From Paramecium sonneborni (Eukaryota; Ciliophora; Oligohymenophorea; Peniculida; Parameciidae), in the NCBI GenBank assembly GCA_905182985.1, contig CAJJDN010000133.1:125731-189730 (forward strand): 64,000 bases of DNA, written 5' to 3'. Positions 20,574 to 33,943 of this stretch are shown here, one piece after another; within the stretch, counting starts at the first letter, position 1, and every line of letters begins with the position of its first letter. A model generated the notes under the pieces. It searched no databases and was not told the origin of the DNA. It saw only the letters and a program-made list of their open reading frames with translations. A program made the position numbers and the translations under genes.

Positions 20574-23562
20574 TCAATTTGAATCAGCACTGCTTTCTGA
20601 TACATTCAAAATATCTTGATCTTTGAATTGTGGGGAACAAAACAGTGTTTTTTGATATTAATCTTTTCGTATTTCTATATGACTATTATTTTGACTAGAT
20701 TCACTTGGATATGTCATTTATTTTTGATCACTGAAATTCTTCATTTCTTTAGAACTAAACATTTATTAAACTTCTTTATCTTCATCATTTTCATTTTCAT
20801 TTTCATTTTCAAATTCACTTGGATCTTATTGATCATCACATAAATTCATTTATTGAACAGAATCCATTAATTAAGATTATTTATTAGATAGAATAGCTTT
20901 TTTACATGTTTCTGTATCTTACAGATATTATAAACATTAGACACCTTATAATTCATATTTTTTAATATCTGGAGTTTCTAATACAAATTTTTGGCTAGAT
21001 TATATCATCTATTAATAAAATCTAAAATAAATATAGATATTTACTATTAAGTTTTAGATTAATTATTAGATATTTTATTTAAAATAGATCTAAATTTTTC
21101 ACTTTTAGCTGGACTGACACTTGAATCATTTTGAATAACCTCACTATTTTATTAATCTTCAGTATTTTCAAACAAAGTTCTGAATGTACTTTTTTATTTT
21201 TAAAATGCATCTTTTGGAATTTACGAATGTTCTTCTAATTTAGTAGCTGTCCTTTGAACTGATTATTTAGTTTATCCACTAGCAGGGCTATGAGGAGTAG
21301 ATTTATGTGATTCATGATCACTTAATTATCCATCTTCATTATCATTATTTTTTTTTTATTCTCTATAACTTTCTAAAATCATTATTGGATTTGAAGTAAC
21401 TGATTATTTATCTTCATGTAAACTTTATTTTGAATTTTTTTCAGATTCCAAAATATTCATAAATATATCTTTATTTTCAAATGAAATATAAAGATTATTT
21501 TTATTTGAATTTTATTATGATTATTATGATTATAATTTGGATGCACTTAATTAATATATATTTGCATCATTAAAATATTAGTAAAAATTAGATGGAGTTT
21601 CATTGTTTTATTGTTATATTGTTTTAGATCCACTAAAATCAGTTTTAACTCTTTATTATTAATTTGATTAATGAATTTAAGCTTCAACAGTTTCAGTTCT
21701 TTTTTTAGGTGGAGTTGGTTAAGTTCTGATTGTTTAATTAAAAAGAGAATTGTTTTGTAAAATTAATTATTGTTCTGAATCATTTAATTAAAAACTATGA
21801 TTAATAAAATTGATTACTTCTAAACGATCAAAGCTAAAGTAGGTTAAATATCTTAATTGCTTAAAGATTTCATAGAAATAGTTGATGATAGTAATTAAGT
21901 TTGAAAATCATTCATTTTAATAAATTCAGATTAATAATAATCCATAATCTTTCTAAATGGATCCATTCGAATGTCTTCTAACACTTCTGTCCAATTCTTT
22001 TCAATATCTTATTTAATATTTTAAGCATCTAATTAATGTTATTATAACACAAAGTATAAATTAGACAATTATTTTAAAGATTCTTATCTTTAATTTTATA
22101 GTATTTATATAGTATTATTGGAAGCATCATTCATTAATTATAGCATGACTTATTTAGATTTTTAACATTGTCCAATTTATGATTCATACCAAGAATTAAT
22201 TTTCTCAATTTAATTTTACATTTAATTTAATATATCAGCTCTTTGAGAATGAGAATATTCTAATTTAGTTAAGAAACCACTTAATTCTCTTTCTTTAAAA
22301 TTAGCATCTGAAAAATTAGAATGTCTATTAGAATCTACAGAACTTGATTAAAAAGATAATATTTAAGATTCTTATGATTTGATTATTAATTAACTTAAAT
22401 CTTATACAACCTTTCCTTAACCAGCCACTGTAATAGCGCATTATGAACAATAAAATATCTATTTTTAATGCTCATCAACAAAATATTTAGCTTTTTTTGT
22501 TCTATGATTAATACAAGTACGAACTGGAAATGATTCTTATAAATGATCATTAGATCCACTTGTATTTTAATAAGGTGATTATTGAGTTAATATTTTAGCT
22601 TGATGAAATTTACTATTTAAACTTTCGGCAACCTATGATTAAATAAAATAATATTACACTTTATTATTCAATAGAAATTTTAGAATGTAAATAAGTACTA
22701 GGTGTACCTATATTCAATAAATTCATATCATTTTCTTTTTCTCTATCATAATATATCATTCTAATGCATTATTCATCTAATACTGATTTACTTTTACTAT
22801 GTTCTGTATTTAATGTTGTTGTAGTAACTTTTGTTGGAGTATGATTCATGCCATATTCACATTTCTTTAAAATATTTGGTTTCAAATTGTATGAAACTGA
22901 ATTAGCTGAATTATGTCCTTTTACTTTATGGGTTGATTTCTATTATTATTATTGAATTGATAAATAAGGACCAAGTTATAATACATTACTTTTCGGCTTT
23001 TATGCATTTTAACCTTTTGGTGAAGAAATTGCTTAAAATATACAAATTATTTATTACTTTAATGATTTTAAAGTAGGGATGCAACACTTTCTTAAATTTC
23101 TGATGGTGTTGGAGATTTAGCTATAAATCTATTAATCTATGGAGTAGCTGAATATTCATCATTTACTAATGAAGATGGTCTTCTTTATAAGAATTCTTCA
23201 TTTTTTTTATAATTGCTTAATTGTGAGTTTGGTGAATAATCTCTTCTTTTACTAAATTGATTTAATTTTTCTTAGAATTATTCATTTATTATGTGACTTT
23301 TATTTTACAAGGTTATGTTGGATTTATGAATAGTTATTTGCTAGGATGGTTTTTAAGATGGTTTAGATGCTTAATTACTTGATCTTGGGGATGAAGGTTT
23401 CTTATCTAAAATCTCATTTGTTTTTTTGTTAAAAAAGTTCTCATTGATCTGTGTGGGTATCAAATTTGAAAGTTTAATCTTATCAGTTTTGTTAGAAAAT
23501 TATTGTGCTAAAAATTATTAAGCTTATTATTATTTGAACATTTATTGCATTTGCTATGACAT
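20574..23562 (-). CDS. large S/Q/N-rich protein with a B-box-like zinc cluster and coiled coil
   Basis: About 963 residues, start MSQQMQQMFKQQQAQQF; introns 23032-23057, 22633-22657, 21795-21817 and 21022-21044. The first 270 residues are disordered and S/K/N-rich. At about 330-360 the pattern FPVRTCINHRTKKAKYFVDE followed by FYCSQCAITVAG gives C-x2-H ... C-x2-C, half of a B-box zinc finger. A helical region follows (SHSQRADILNQMQNQIEKIN, DAQNIKQDIEKNWTEVLEDI), again as in RBCC proteins. The C-terminal 400 residues are low-complexity with an (EN)n-acidic run. TRIM-like proteins without a RING are common in Paramecium-type genomes; the function is unknown. Confidence 0.75.
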
Positions 23563-24165
23563 TTCTTAACTATGAAATTCAAATTCAATTTTCTAAATTT
23601 AATTATATAAATGCCTCCAAATATTTATTAAACTAATTACTTTATATTAACAGCTATTTCACTAATGATGTGTTTTTTATAATACTTGCTTGTTATTCTT
23701 TTCTCTTAATTATATTTTTAATCTTACTTAAATATGTAAATCATCACAATCAATCATAATTATCCATAAATAACAACTCAAGTTTTTCTTATCTATTCTA
23801 ATCGTTACCTATTAACTTTAACTTCTTATTTCAAACATTCTAATTCAAAGTCATTTCTACAATTTTATACTATCTTATCATTTAAAAATTGCTCTAATAT
23901 TTATAAAATATCTTTAAATTTATCTATATCAATTATAAATTTCAAGTAACATTATTCTCTTTTATAAATAAACTCTTTTTTATCCTAAATCTCGTCATAT
24001 AAAATTCACAACATGTTTTTCTATTACATGAATTCTATATAGGTTCTATTATCATCAATAATATTGTTGATCATACCTCTATTATGGGTTTTTTTATCAT
24101 TTTTATATAGTTTCTTTAAAAAATTAGAAGTTCTCTTTAATTTGAAGCTTATTAAAATTTTTTAT
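23563..24165. promoter_or_regulatory. divergent intergenic region
   Basis: 603 bases between the starts at 23562 (minus) and 24166 (plus). Very A+T rich, with pyrimidine-rich tracts and no gene-like frame. Position makes it the promoter region of both genes; no specific element is recognised. Confidence 0.4.
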
Positions 24166-24678
24166 ATGCTTGATTAAGCACTAAAATTTTCTTATTTTAA
24201 GGAACCTCCATCCCAATTCATTGAAATTTTATAACAACCTCTAAATGGAATCAAATCAAAGCCAAACTACTTTTAGAAAGAATATGAAAATTCTCCTAAC
24301 AAATTCAAAAGATTGAGAATTTCAACTTAGCATGAAGGCACTGTCAATAATATTATAATTGATTTAAATATACCTAGTCCAAACTTTAGAGTATAACATA
24401 AATTAGATTATCATGATAATAATATCACAATCCATTCTCAAATCACTAGTTAAAAAACTACACCAAAAACATCGCGTTCAAACAGTCCGTTAAAGAAAGT
24501 ATATTTAGGCTCTAGCCTAGTTGCTAGAAGAAAATTAAATGGTTATGTAAAACCCAAAAAATCACCTGACCCTTATGAAATATGTCGATAAATGACAAAG
24601 AAAATACAATATAAGAAAACTGAAACTTTGACTATTGCTTCTTAAACTCTCTATTTTTTATCAAAATATGGTACTTGA
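24166..24678 (+). CDS. basic protein, unknown function
   Basis: Intronless frame of 170 codons, start MLDQALKFSYFKEPPSQF, stop TGA 24676. Strongly basic with many S, N, K and P. Likely phosphorylation-type segments are present (TTPKTSRSNSPLKKVYLG). The C-terminal part has KPKKSPDPYEICRQMTKKIQ. The frame is continuous across 510 bases with typical codon use, while the other frames are broken by TGA. No domain recognised; it may bind microtubules or nucleic acid, but that is a guess from charge only. Confidence 0.6.
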
Positions 24679-25105
24679 TTACTCAAATAATGATATTTAT
24701 AAAATTTTCTTAGATTTACTTAGAAACAACCCTTTAGAATTTACAATATGTATTTGATTATTTAATCTTATATTAAATTAATTTATATATCTGGTAGATA
24801 TGTATCAATGTTTATTAATTGACTTAATTCACATATATGGCTATTCAATTTCAATATGTAATTTTTGTTTAATAATTTTACCAATATCAAAGTTTTATTA
24901 CTGGTTTTTAAAGACTTTTTAATCATCAAACCATTACTATCTTAGAAAAATTTAAATATATTGCATCCATCAATTTATAATGATAGATTTAACACTATAA
25001 TTTAAGAAAAAAATAAATTTAAATACAATTTTTTATTAAGAAAAATCACAGCTTTAACAAATAATTGATTTAAAATATGTTTTTGTGATATATTCAGATT
25101 ATTTA
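24679..25105. other. convergent intergenic region, no gene seen
   Basis: 427 bases between convergent 3' ends. A+T rich, no frame with normal composition, no RNA gene seen. Confidence 0.45.
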
Positions 25106-25891
25106 TCAGCTTTTTAGAATTTATATGCATTAATCGAAATAATTAGTCATTTCTTATATTTCTTTTTAAGTCTAAATATTTGATTCTTAGTTTTGATCAA
25201 ATAATGAATTCCAAGGATTTCCATTAGATAAATCTGCTATTGTTATTTTTAATAATTTGCTAGCCATAGTTATTGCACAAAGAGTAATTATTTTTGGCTC
25301 ATAATATAAACATGCATTATTGAGGAATAAATCTAATAAGTATTTCTAAGCGAATTCAAATAGCTATTAAATATCTCCTTATGTAGCAATTAATTTATTT
25401 TTTGCTTCCTGAAAGTATATCTATGGAACTACTATATTTAAGTCGTAACCTATCATCTATAAAATATGAGATTCTGCATCTATAATCTTTTCAGAAATTA
25501 ATTTAAAAGTGTTTTAGTCATCGTTTTCTATCTTTAAACCATCAAGATCTACTGTTTTTTTAGATATACAATAACTAATAAAAGCATTTGTATATCTCTT
25601 AACAGACCAATCAAACATATCATTATCCTTAGCTGATAAAAATAAACAAGCTGCCATATAAATATGTCTATTGAATTTCTTGAAAGAAATTTAATGAGCA
25701 AATCTGTGGAATATTGAAAGTGCCTTTTAAAAATAATGATTGAATGTGCTATGTTCATTGTTTTATAAAAGAATTTCAAAGTCCCGTGCTATTTGATAAC
25801 ATTCTGATTATATTTTCACCTCTTATTAGAATGTGAAATTATCTCTAGATGAAGCAGAATTCTTCCAATCTTCATAGATTAGCAATTTCAT
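25106..25891 (-). CDS. cyclin (transcriptional K/T/L-type cyclin fold)
   Basis: Intronless, 261 residues, start MKLLIYEDWKNSASSRD. First cyclin box: ALSIFHRFAHQISFKKFNRH followed by IYMAACLFLSAKDNDMF, with the helix-3 FHRF and the A-CLFLSAK motif that contacts the CDK. Later, LISEKIIDAESHILQMIGYD is the E-x-x-IL-x-x-x-G-[FY] element typical of cyclin C/K/L/T. The second box is YLLDLFLNNACLYYEPKIIT followed by LCAITMASKLLKI. These cyclins partner CDK8, CDK9 or CDK11/12 in transcription; which one cannot be read from the sequence. Confidence 0.85.
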
Positions 25892-26326
25892 AATTATTTT
25901 ATATAATTAACATTAAAATATATAAATTTTAAGAATATAACAAATTGAAATGTTTTTGAATTAGTAAATAAAAAATTTATTCAATATATGCAAAAACAAT
26001 ATATTGACAATATTTTTTTGAATTTAATCTTTTTAAAATCAAGTCAGAACTCAATCTAACATTTTTTATTTATAATTGGTTGTTTTTTAAAGTAATTATT
26101 ACTCAAGATAATCACAATATATTTTTTTTCATTTATGATTTCTTACAATAAGATCATAATTTTATATTAAAATAAAGGAGTCCTTATCTTGATATCAAGG
26201 ATATTAATATTTGTATTCTTAAGCCTAAAATATCCCTGATAAATTTTTATTAAATTAGGATTGATTGGAAAAGTAAAAAGAGTTGATAGATCTTTATTTT
26301 ACATATTAAAAATAAAATGTTTATTT
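25892..26326. other. intergenic region between co-oriented minus genes
   Basis: 435 bases between the cyclin start and the stop of the next minus-strand gene. Contains the cyclin promoter by position. A+T rich, several T runs, no usable frame. Confidence 0.4.
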
Positions 26327-28280
26327 TCAATTAATTTTTCTAAACTAAGAGGAAAGAAGTTCTTATTTTTGCTATTGCTTACTAACTTAAGATATCATTT
26401 ATTGTATCAAAGAATTTTTAGTACTCATAGAGCATTTTAAAGTTGTGGTTCCACTGTTAACTCTTTTTATTTTAGATGTGTTTGGTGAATTTTGACAAGA
26501 TGCAGCAATGCTATTTTTAAATAGAAATTCACTAGCACCACCTCTATCAGTTAAGCAAACATATTCTTATTAATTATCAGGTAGATTTGTATTTAATTGG
26601 AGAGGTTTTCCTTCAGATTAATTTTTTTTATGCTTCTGCTATTATTCTAATGAATAAATAGAAAACTTACATTTTTAGAGTTCTGGATTATCATTAATAT
26701 TAATGTTGATATTAATGACTTTATCCTAATTAGATGTATATCGAATATGAATATTAGGTTGAGAAGATTTTCTATTTGTTGTAGAACCTGTTTATTTAGT
26801 TGTTTTTGAGTTTGTTTATTAAGATGAAGTAGGCGTTTATTTGATTTTATTAATTTTGATATCATTTTATGTACCTCTAGAAATAGTTGGACTGTTTCTA
26901 TTAGAAAAGAAATTTTAAGTTCCAGAGAGAGGTCTATGAGTTTAAGATCCATTTTTCCATTTTAATTCTTATTCTGTAGGTTCTTCTTCAATCATTATTT
27001 TAGATATTTATTTTAAATTTAATTTGCCTAATAAGAATAATAAAGATATATATATACCAATATTGAGTTATGATTTTTAATGAGTGGAGGGAGATGGGAT
27101 ATTATTAGAATTACAATTGTTGGATAATTAAGGAATAGATAATACATTCTTCTTTAGATCTTTTAGGAAAAGTTATTTTGAAATCTTTGGTTAATTTTAA
27201 ATAATAGTCTTAGATTTAAGATTAGATTATTATTTTTGTTATTGATTTTGATCAACTCTTGTAAGATTTTAATGATTGTCATTACATTATTATTTATTTG
27301 TAAAGATAGAATCGACTTAATTTCTCATAAAATTAACATTAATATCTTTTGAAAATTTATTCATTTAAAGTAATAACTCTGTATTTTATTTAGAGTGTTG
27401 AGAACCAAATTTTGATTTAGATTAATCTTATTATTTTAAAATCAAAGTTTAAATTAATTATTCATGTGGATGATTTAATTTCTTTTTATATTTTTCAGAA
27501 TCACTTTTAATTTAGGTTTTCTTAATTTATTAATTGATATAGTTTAAAAACTTATCTAATTTCAACTCTTCTGTTTTACCTGTCTAAATAAAAAGAGAAG
27601 ATTGTTCAAATGCTTAATTACTTAAATGTTTGCAAATTTCTTGTAGTGTACATGAAATATCAATTTTCTATTTATTTTATAATCTTGATTTATTTAACCA
27701 ACTCAAGTCTTTCAAAATTTAAATATTTCTGATTCTTCTTGTCTCTGTTGGTGATTCTTCTTCTTTTTAAGTTTCTTAAGAATTTGCAGGTGATGGTCTT
27801 TCACCTACAATACCTTTTGGAGGTTTATTAGGATTTTTCTTATTCTCTTCTTCAATCAAACGAGAAATCCTATAGTACTCATATTTACGTTTCTTATCGT
27901 AGTATTTATTTAGTAAGATTGCAATTGGTTCCATAAACAATCTTGCAATATCTGTATGAAACTCTTTTATATGATTAATTTTACTTTATAGTATTCAGTT
28001 AACAACTGGACCTTCTATGTATATTCATCTTTAAAATAGTATCTTTTTAGGTATTCATCCTTATTATGATTATTAAACTTACATCATCATCATAACTATA
28101 CCAATCCTTATATCTAATTACTGCTTTTGATGAAGCTTCAGCAAGAATTTCATTTACATCTCTTGAGTAATAATAATTTGAAGATTGACAATAACGAAGG
28201 AACAAATTCTTATGAGTCCATATTACAGTACTTTAAATTAATTCAGATTATCTAATTATCTTCAAGTTTTCCTTGCTCAT
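26327..28280 (-). CDS. large polar protein, unknown function
   Basis: About 625 residues, start MSKENLKIIRQSELIQST; introns 28060-28082, 27962-27984 and 27028-27057. The N-terminal 130 residues look folded: RDVNEILAEASSKAVIRY, KDWYSYDDDDEYLKRYYF and HTDIARLFMEPIAILLNKYY followed by a basic YDKKRKYEYYRISRLIEEE helix. The rest is low-complexity (S, N, Q, K, T), with an I/N alternation near residue 480. The first intron falls between the paired acidic runs DDD|DEY. I recognise no family. The conserved-looking head plus disordered tail is common in ciliate signalling and cortical proteins. Confidence 0.65.
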
Positions 28281-28487
28281 TTAATATTACTTACTATTTT
28301 ACATAACTTTGTAAAATTAATAATATTTTTAAATACTCAAAATAACTCCATTCTATTTTATTTCACTTTATTAACAATTTTTAAACTTTATTATTAAATC
28401 TTATACTCAAACTGAACTCAAATTATTTTCCCTTATTTTACTTATATTTTTTATTTTATAAAAGAAATTTATTTTTAACTTATCAAA

Positions 28488-29579
28488 ATGAACTAAAATC
28501 AAGAAAATAATGATCAACCTTAATAATAAGAAAATTAAGTTCTTTAAAACGAAAATAAAGTTGAAAAAAAAGTTGTTGTTTAACCTTTTGAATAAGAAAA
28601 ACAAAAAATTTAATATAAATACCTTGGACATCCTCCTTTTGAAATTAATCCAGAAGATGACGTAAAAATTCATTTCATATAAAGGATATTAGTTGTATTG
28701 AAGGTAGAATACCAAATATTCAGGCTCTTGATATGTGTCTTAATTTAAAAAGATTATGTTTAAGAACAAATTTAATTGCCAAATTGGAAGGATTATAAAA
28801 TTGTGTATTACTTGAAGAATTAGATTTATATGATAACCGTTTGATTAAGATTGAAAATATTGAGTTGTTAGTAAATTTAGAAATCCTAGATTTATCATTC
28901 AATAATATTAAAAAAATAGAAAATTTAGAAAACTAAAAGAAACTTAAGAAATTGTTTTTATTAAGCAATAAAATTAAAAAAGTAATCTCTTTCTTTATTA
29001 TCTAAAGATTTAAAATTTAGATTTTCCTGAACTCACAATGTTAGAATTGGGATCTAATAAAATTTAAGAAATTGAAAATCTTGATAGATTACCTTAACTT
29101 AGAGAATTATTTTTAGGAAAAAATAAAATATCTCAAATTAAGAATCTTGAACCTTTAGCTAACACTTTAGAACTATTATCCTTATCTTGCAATAAGATTT
29201 AAATGATTTAGCCTGAAATATAAATCCTTTAAAACTTGAATTATCTATAAATAGCTGAAAATTTCATAACCACTATTGAAAATTTAAATGGATTAAAATA
29301 ATTAGAATTATTAGATCTTGCTCATAATAAAATTACAAAAATTTAAGGAATAGAACAGTTATAAAATCTTTAAGATTTCTGGGTATTATTAATTATGATT
29401 AATAGATAAATAATAATAAAATTGAATATTTTAAAGACTTTGAATAATTGAAATTGAATCAAAATATTAAGACAATTTATGTTGAATAAAATCCAGTAGC
29501 TTAGTTTCCTGACTATAAAATGTAATTATTGTCTTTAATTCCAACATTAATTCAGATAGACGCAGTGAGAATTAAATGA
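28488..29579 (+). CDS. SDS22: protein phosphatase 1 regulatory subunit SDS22
   Basis: 339 residues; introns 28662-28684, 28982-29007 and 29383-29405. After an acidic Q/N-rich head there are about eleven leucine-rich repeats of the SDS22 type, for example LEELDLYDNRLIKIENIELL, LEILDLSFNNIKKIENLENQ and LRELFLGKNKISQIKNLEPL. The cap motif is NIKTIYVEQNPVAQFPDYK and LSLIPTLIQIDAVRI, matching the family's C-terminal LRR cap (IYLEGNP ... LP-L-QIDA). SDS22 binds the PP1 catalytic subunit and helps its maturation and localisation. Length and repeat number agree with PPP1R7. Confidence 0.93.
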
Positions 29580-29626
29580 GAATGAGTATATTAAGTATAT
29601 AAAATATTAATAATTTAAAAATTAAC

Positions 29627-30102
29627 ATGCAGAAACCGGAATAAGTGATGCAAGATTTCGCAAATTTATTAGATAAATGTAATTGATTGTATAAATTTTT
29701 TAGATAGAAATGATCCTGAGGCTTGGTCATAAATATACAAGGTTATAAATTATAAGCCAACTTAAAATATTCCTAAAGGATAATCGTTAGACCCAGAGAA
29801 AATTCGAGAGTTCTTAAGATTAGGTAAACCTGGAACTTAAGAATTTGATCCTTATGATGATATGATTTATTTTGATGACAATAAGGTTAAAGAAATAGTT
29901 TTAAGATAAAACTTCTTAATAGCAAAAGGTAGATTATGATAAAATAATTGTTAATAGGTTATTTTGATCCAAAGGCATACTTTCCATCAATTAATTTAAG
30001 TAGTTTAGATGACACATCATTTGATGAGAAAATAAAAGGTATTAATTGTGTTAATGATTAGAAATGCTTAAAATACCAGAATAGGCTGACAAGAAAATTT
30101 GA
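29627..30102 (+). CDS. conserved-looking small protein, unknown function
   Basis: 132 residues, start MQKPEQVMQDFANLLDKY; introns 29679-29703, 29929-29957 and 30039-30061. The exon sum is exactly 133 codons. The composition is that of a folded soluble protein: RNDPEAWSQIYKVINYKP, KIREFLRLGKPGTQEFDP, YDDMIYFDDNKVKEIVLRQN and GYFDPKAYFPSINLSSLDD. No motif recognised. It starts 47 bases after the SDS22 stop on the same strand and converges with the histidine kinase 45 bases away. Confidence 0.65.
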
Positions 30103-30147
30103 AAATTTATATCATGTCAAAATAATAATTCATATTACTTTACTAAT

Positions 30148-32805
30148 TCATAAAACAAACTTATAAATGCGAATCAATGCTTGTTTTAGATCATCAATTT
30201 TTAATGGTTTTGTTAAAACTGTTTACATTCCACTTTCATAACATTTTTCTATTTCATATTAACCATTAAAAGCTGTTAATCCTATAATAGGAATTGATGG
30301 AATAATTTTTCTACTCATCATATTTCTTAATCTCTTAGTTGTTTACCATCCATCTAAAATAGGCATTTAACAATCCATTAAAATGAAAATATACATTTTA
30401 CAATCTTCATTACATTTTTAAGTTTATTTAACAATTTCTATTGCTTATTAACCATTATATGCAAGTTAGATTTGAAATCCCATTTATCCAAGAATCAATT
30501 GAAGAGCCTTTTGATTAAAAGAATCATCATCAACAGATAAAGCTTTTTAACATTAACATTTTAATTTAATTTTGCTAAAGTTTGATTATAATTAAGTTTA
30601 ATCATCATTTCTTTATTACATTCTTTAAACAAGTGAATTTTGTCTATATTTAGAATTCAAAAACTTTGGATTGAAATTCGATTATATTTATATAAGTTGA
30701 TGAGTTAAACCAAATCTATCAGAATCTATAAATTAATATATTATGATTTTATACCTTAAATTTATAGATCAGTTTCTACTTAATTTTAATTTTCCAAAAA
30801 GTGACTCTAAGGTTTTCCAAAATAATTAGCTACTGATGGAAGTTCTTTTATGGGTATATTTTTAAATGAGGAATTTATAGGTTCAGGATTAGTTATGATT
30901 AATAATCCTATAATCTATTATATATTTACCTTATAATCCTTCACTTAATTCAGGTACTGTATTATATGAATATTGAGATCCTCTTTTAAAGGTTTTATGC
31001 TTACCAAATTGTTATGTAAAAATTTATGTTTGAGTTTTAATTCTAAACTTAACTTAAACACCTTAATTTACACCTTTAGAAGTAATTTAAAGATAAGATT
31101 TATTTTAAGGAGCCAAAGTTATTAAATTCATTTAACTTACTAATAGTCCTAAACCTTACCATTCATGTTATTAAGATATATTCCTATTCAATGCAAAATC
31201 CTATAAAGTTTATTATATTTTCGATAACATTTATGCCTCTATTCCTTAACCTTAATCTTATATGCTAAACAATACATAACCATCAAAACCTTATATAATT
31301 ACTTCAACTAAACCTTTAGAACTAAATTTAACTGAATTTGATAAAATGTTCACTAATATTTACATAATTCTATTATAATCAGATTTTATCACTGTTGGAA
31401 TTGATCTTTATGCATTCACATGTAAACCAATTTTTTTATGTTAAAAACTCAATTTAAATAAATCATTTATTTCTTAAATAATATCTACAAATTTAAAATC
31501 TGAAAAATCATATTTAATTATCTTCTGATTAAATTATGTAAAATCTATTATATCTCTTATTATATATGCTTATAAACTTAATGAATTTTTAGCTGGATCT
31601 ATAAAATTCTCTTTTAATTAAATAGGTAATTCATTTGCCTAACTTAATCCCTAAAGAAATAATTCTGCACTATTTAATGGTGTTCTTAATTCATGTGAAA
31701 ATGAATCTATCATCTTTACTATAAATTATTCTTTTGTTTCAATCTTTTTAAAATTATTTTATAATGTTATATCCTAAATAATTATTAAATATTCATTTTC
31801 ATCTTATGTGGATGAAATCTTAAATAACAAATTTCTCTCTTCAAAAAATGCATCATTACCTTTACAAAATGTTGCAGATAATTCTAATTAATCATCTTTT
31901 GTTTTCAATTTCTCTAATCTACCCAAATTTAATAAATTTAAAATTTATTTTATTGTAAAAGTCTTATTTTATGTTTATTATTATGTAACATTAAAAGATC
32001 CTGAAATTTATAACATTCCATTCTTTTCTATTCCTATACTAGATTAGTCTATAAAATAATTGTTTTTCTTTTACACTATTGTACATTCCACATTTTCTAA
32101 TATAAATTTACCAATATCATCCTCAGCTTCAAAAATTTATAGTAATTAATCATTTTCAAATATTATTTCCAAATTTTACTTCTTAACTATTACAATCCCT
32201 ACAGGAAAATTATATAATTTATTCATCCATTTTAAACTAAGTGAATCACTTATTTGATTAATTAACATTGATTATCTAGTCTAATTTTTAGTTTATTTAA
32301 TCTCTCTTTTTGAAATCTTTTCTAACTTTATTTTCTCTAACTTTCTTAAAACCTTTTGTTTTTCTTTAAAGATTAATATAGTTACATAACCTACTGAAAA
32401 ATATGTAACTCCTAATTCATTCTAAGATATCATCAAAAATAATTAAAAGGCATTCAATGCGATAATAATTATATAACTAATTTGCGTCTATAAAATATCT
32501 ATTAATTGTTTCTCATAAAATTTAATTAGTAGATAACCATATCTCAAGATTTCCTCAAAATAGAAACAACAATAAAATATTTGAATCAATTGAGCAAACA
32601 ACATTACAATTTATATTTATTTTCTTTTTTTAATCCCAAATTTCTTTGCTATACAAGGTGATAATATTATACCCAACAATTATATTGTTAATGTATTGAT
32701 AGTTACTATAGAAGAATCTTTTGAATAACTATAAATTATCGCTGATAAAGCAATATCAATTAAGCATTTGAAATAATACCAAAATTCTTTATTATTAAAT
32801 TTCAT
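30148..32805 (-). CDS. membrane-bound hybrid histidine kinase with receiver domain
   Basis: 868 residues, start MKFNNKEFWYYFKCLIDI; introns 30908-30929 and 30726-30754. Residues 10-180 hold four to five hydrophobic segments (IDIALSAIIYSY, VMLFAQLIQIFYCCFYF, SYIIIIALNAFQLFLMI). A PAS-like region follows (FPVGIVIVKKQNLEIIFEND). The HisKA motif MIDSFSHELRTPLNSAELF carries the phospho-accepting His at about 367. The HATPase domain has an N box (NRIMQILVNILSNSVKF), a G1 box (IQDQGQGIEAQML) and G2 (WQGLGLLVSQ). The C-terminal receiver has the acidic pocket VDDDSFNQ, the acceptor Asp in FILMDCQMPILDGW, the Thr in GLTAFNG and the Lys in LTKPLKIDD. All catalytic residues are in place. Such kinases are rare outside bacteria, fungi, plants and protists. 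Confidence 0.92.
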
Positions 32806-33943
32806 TAATTAAATACAACAATCAAGTTTCTCATTTATATTTTTTAATAAGTAAACTCTATATTTTAAATTAGAATATACTACAATTCAAAATATAATCT
32901 AATTGTACACATCCATCCATTAGTGGTTAGGTCGTTATTAGAAAAATTTATTTGATATCTTGATAACGGTTAAGTTTTTATCTAAAGACAAAGAATTTAA
33001 AAATATATTCTTATGTAACTATTTAGAAAGTATTTTTAAAGATTAATAATCAATATATTTTTTATATAATTATTAGCAATAAAAAGCTATATATATTTAT
33101 TATAAAACTAACAATATAATTTATCTTACTGGCAATGTACTATTTTTTCTAATTTTTTAAATCAATTCATCAATTTTACAAAAATTTAGCAAATTTTGTG
33201 AAAATAATCTTCAATGATTTTTCCAAACTTAAATTTATTAAAATATCATAGAATGAATTTTCTATAATATGATGATAATTAGTTATTTTAAGTACCCATT
33301 TTCACAATGGATCAAGATATTTAATAATTTTAAAAAAAGACTATTTCTAACACAATATTGTATAAGTCACTAATTTAAAAAATCTTGTTAATTTACTTTT
33401 GTGAAATCATAACCAAAAAAATCTAAAATCCTTTTAGATTTCCATAAATTAAAAAAGTCTAATGATTTTGATTTTTCAAAATAATTTAGTATATTTTAGA
33501 ATAATTTCAGCAAAATTTCTTCCTAATAAATCTTTAAATAAACCAGATTTTTAGACATAAAATATTCCTAAAAAATGTAAAATGTTAAATAAATCTATCT
33601 ATAATTAATAACTAAGAAATATGAAGAACAATTTATTTCTTTTATTTGAATTTTATTTTATTTAATTTTTATTCTTATTATTTTTATTGAAAGAAACTAT
33701 CAATATTTTTTTCTCAAAATTACCTTTCATACTATATAATTGTACAAATTTCCAAAGTCATTTGAGTCTGAATAGTTTGTATTGATAATTACTCACATTT
33801 AAATTTCAGAGATTATATAAGCTTCATTTTAAAGTAAAAAATTGTTGAAGAAAATTGAAATAGAGATAATTTAATGAGTATGAAGAGATTAATAAAATAA
33901 ATAATAAAAAAATCTAATTACTCTGTATTCTTTCGTTTTTATT
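32806..33943. other. gene-poor region
   Basis: 1,138 bases upstream of the histidine kinase and downstream of the decayed HTH gene. A+T content is higher than in neighbouring genes and homopolymer runs are frequent. I find no frame with normal composition on either strand. The kinase promoter should be at the left end. It may contain old, unrecognisable sequence. Confidence 0.4.
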
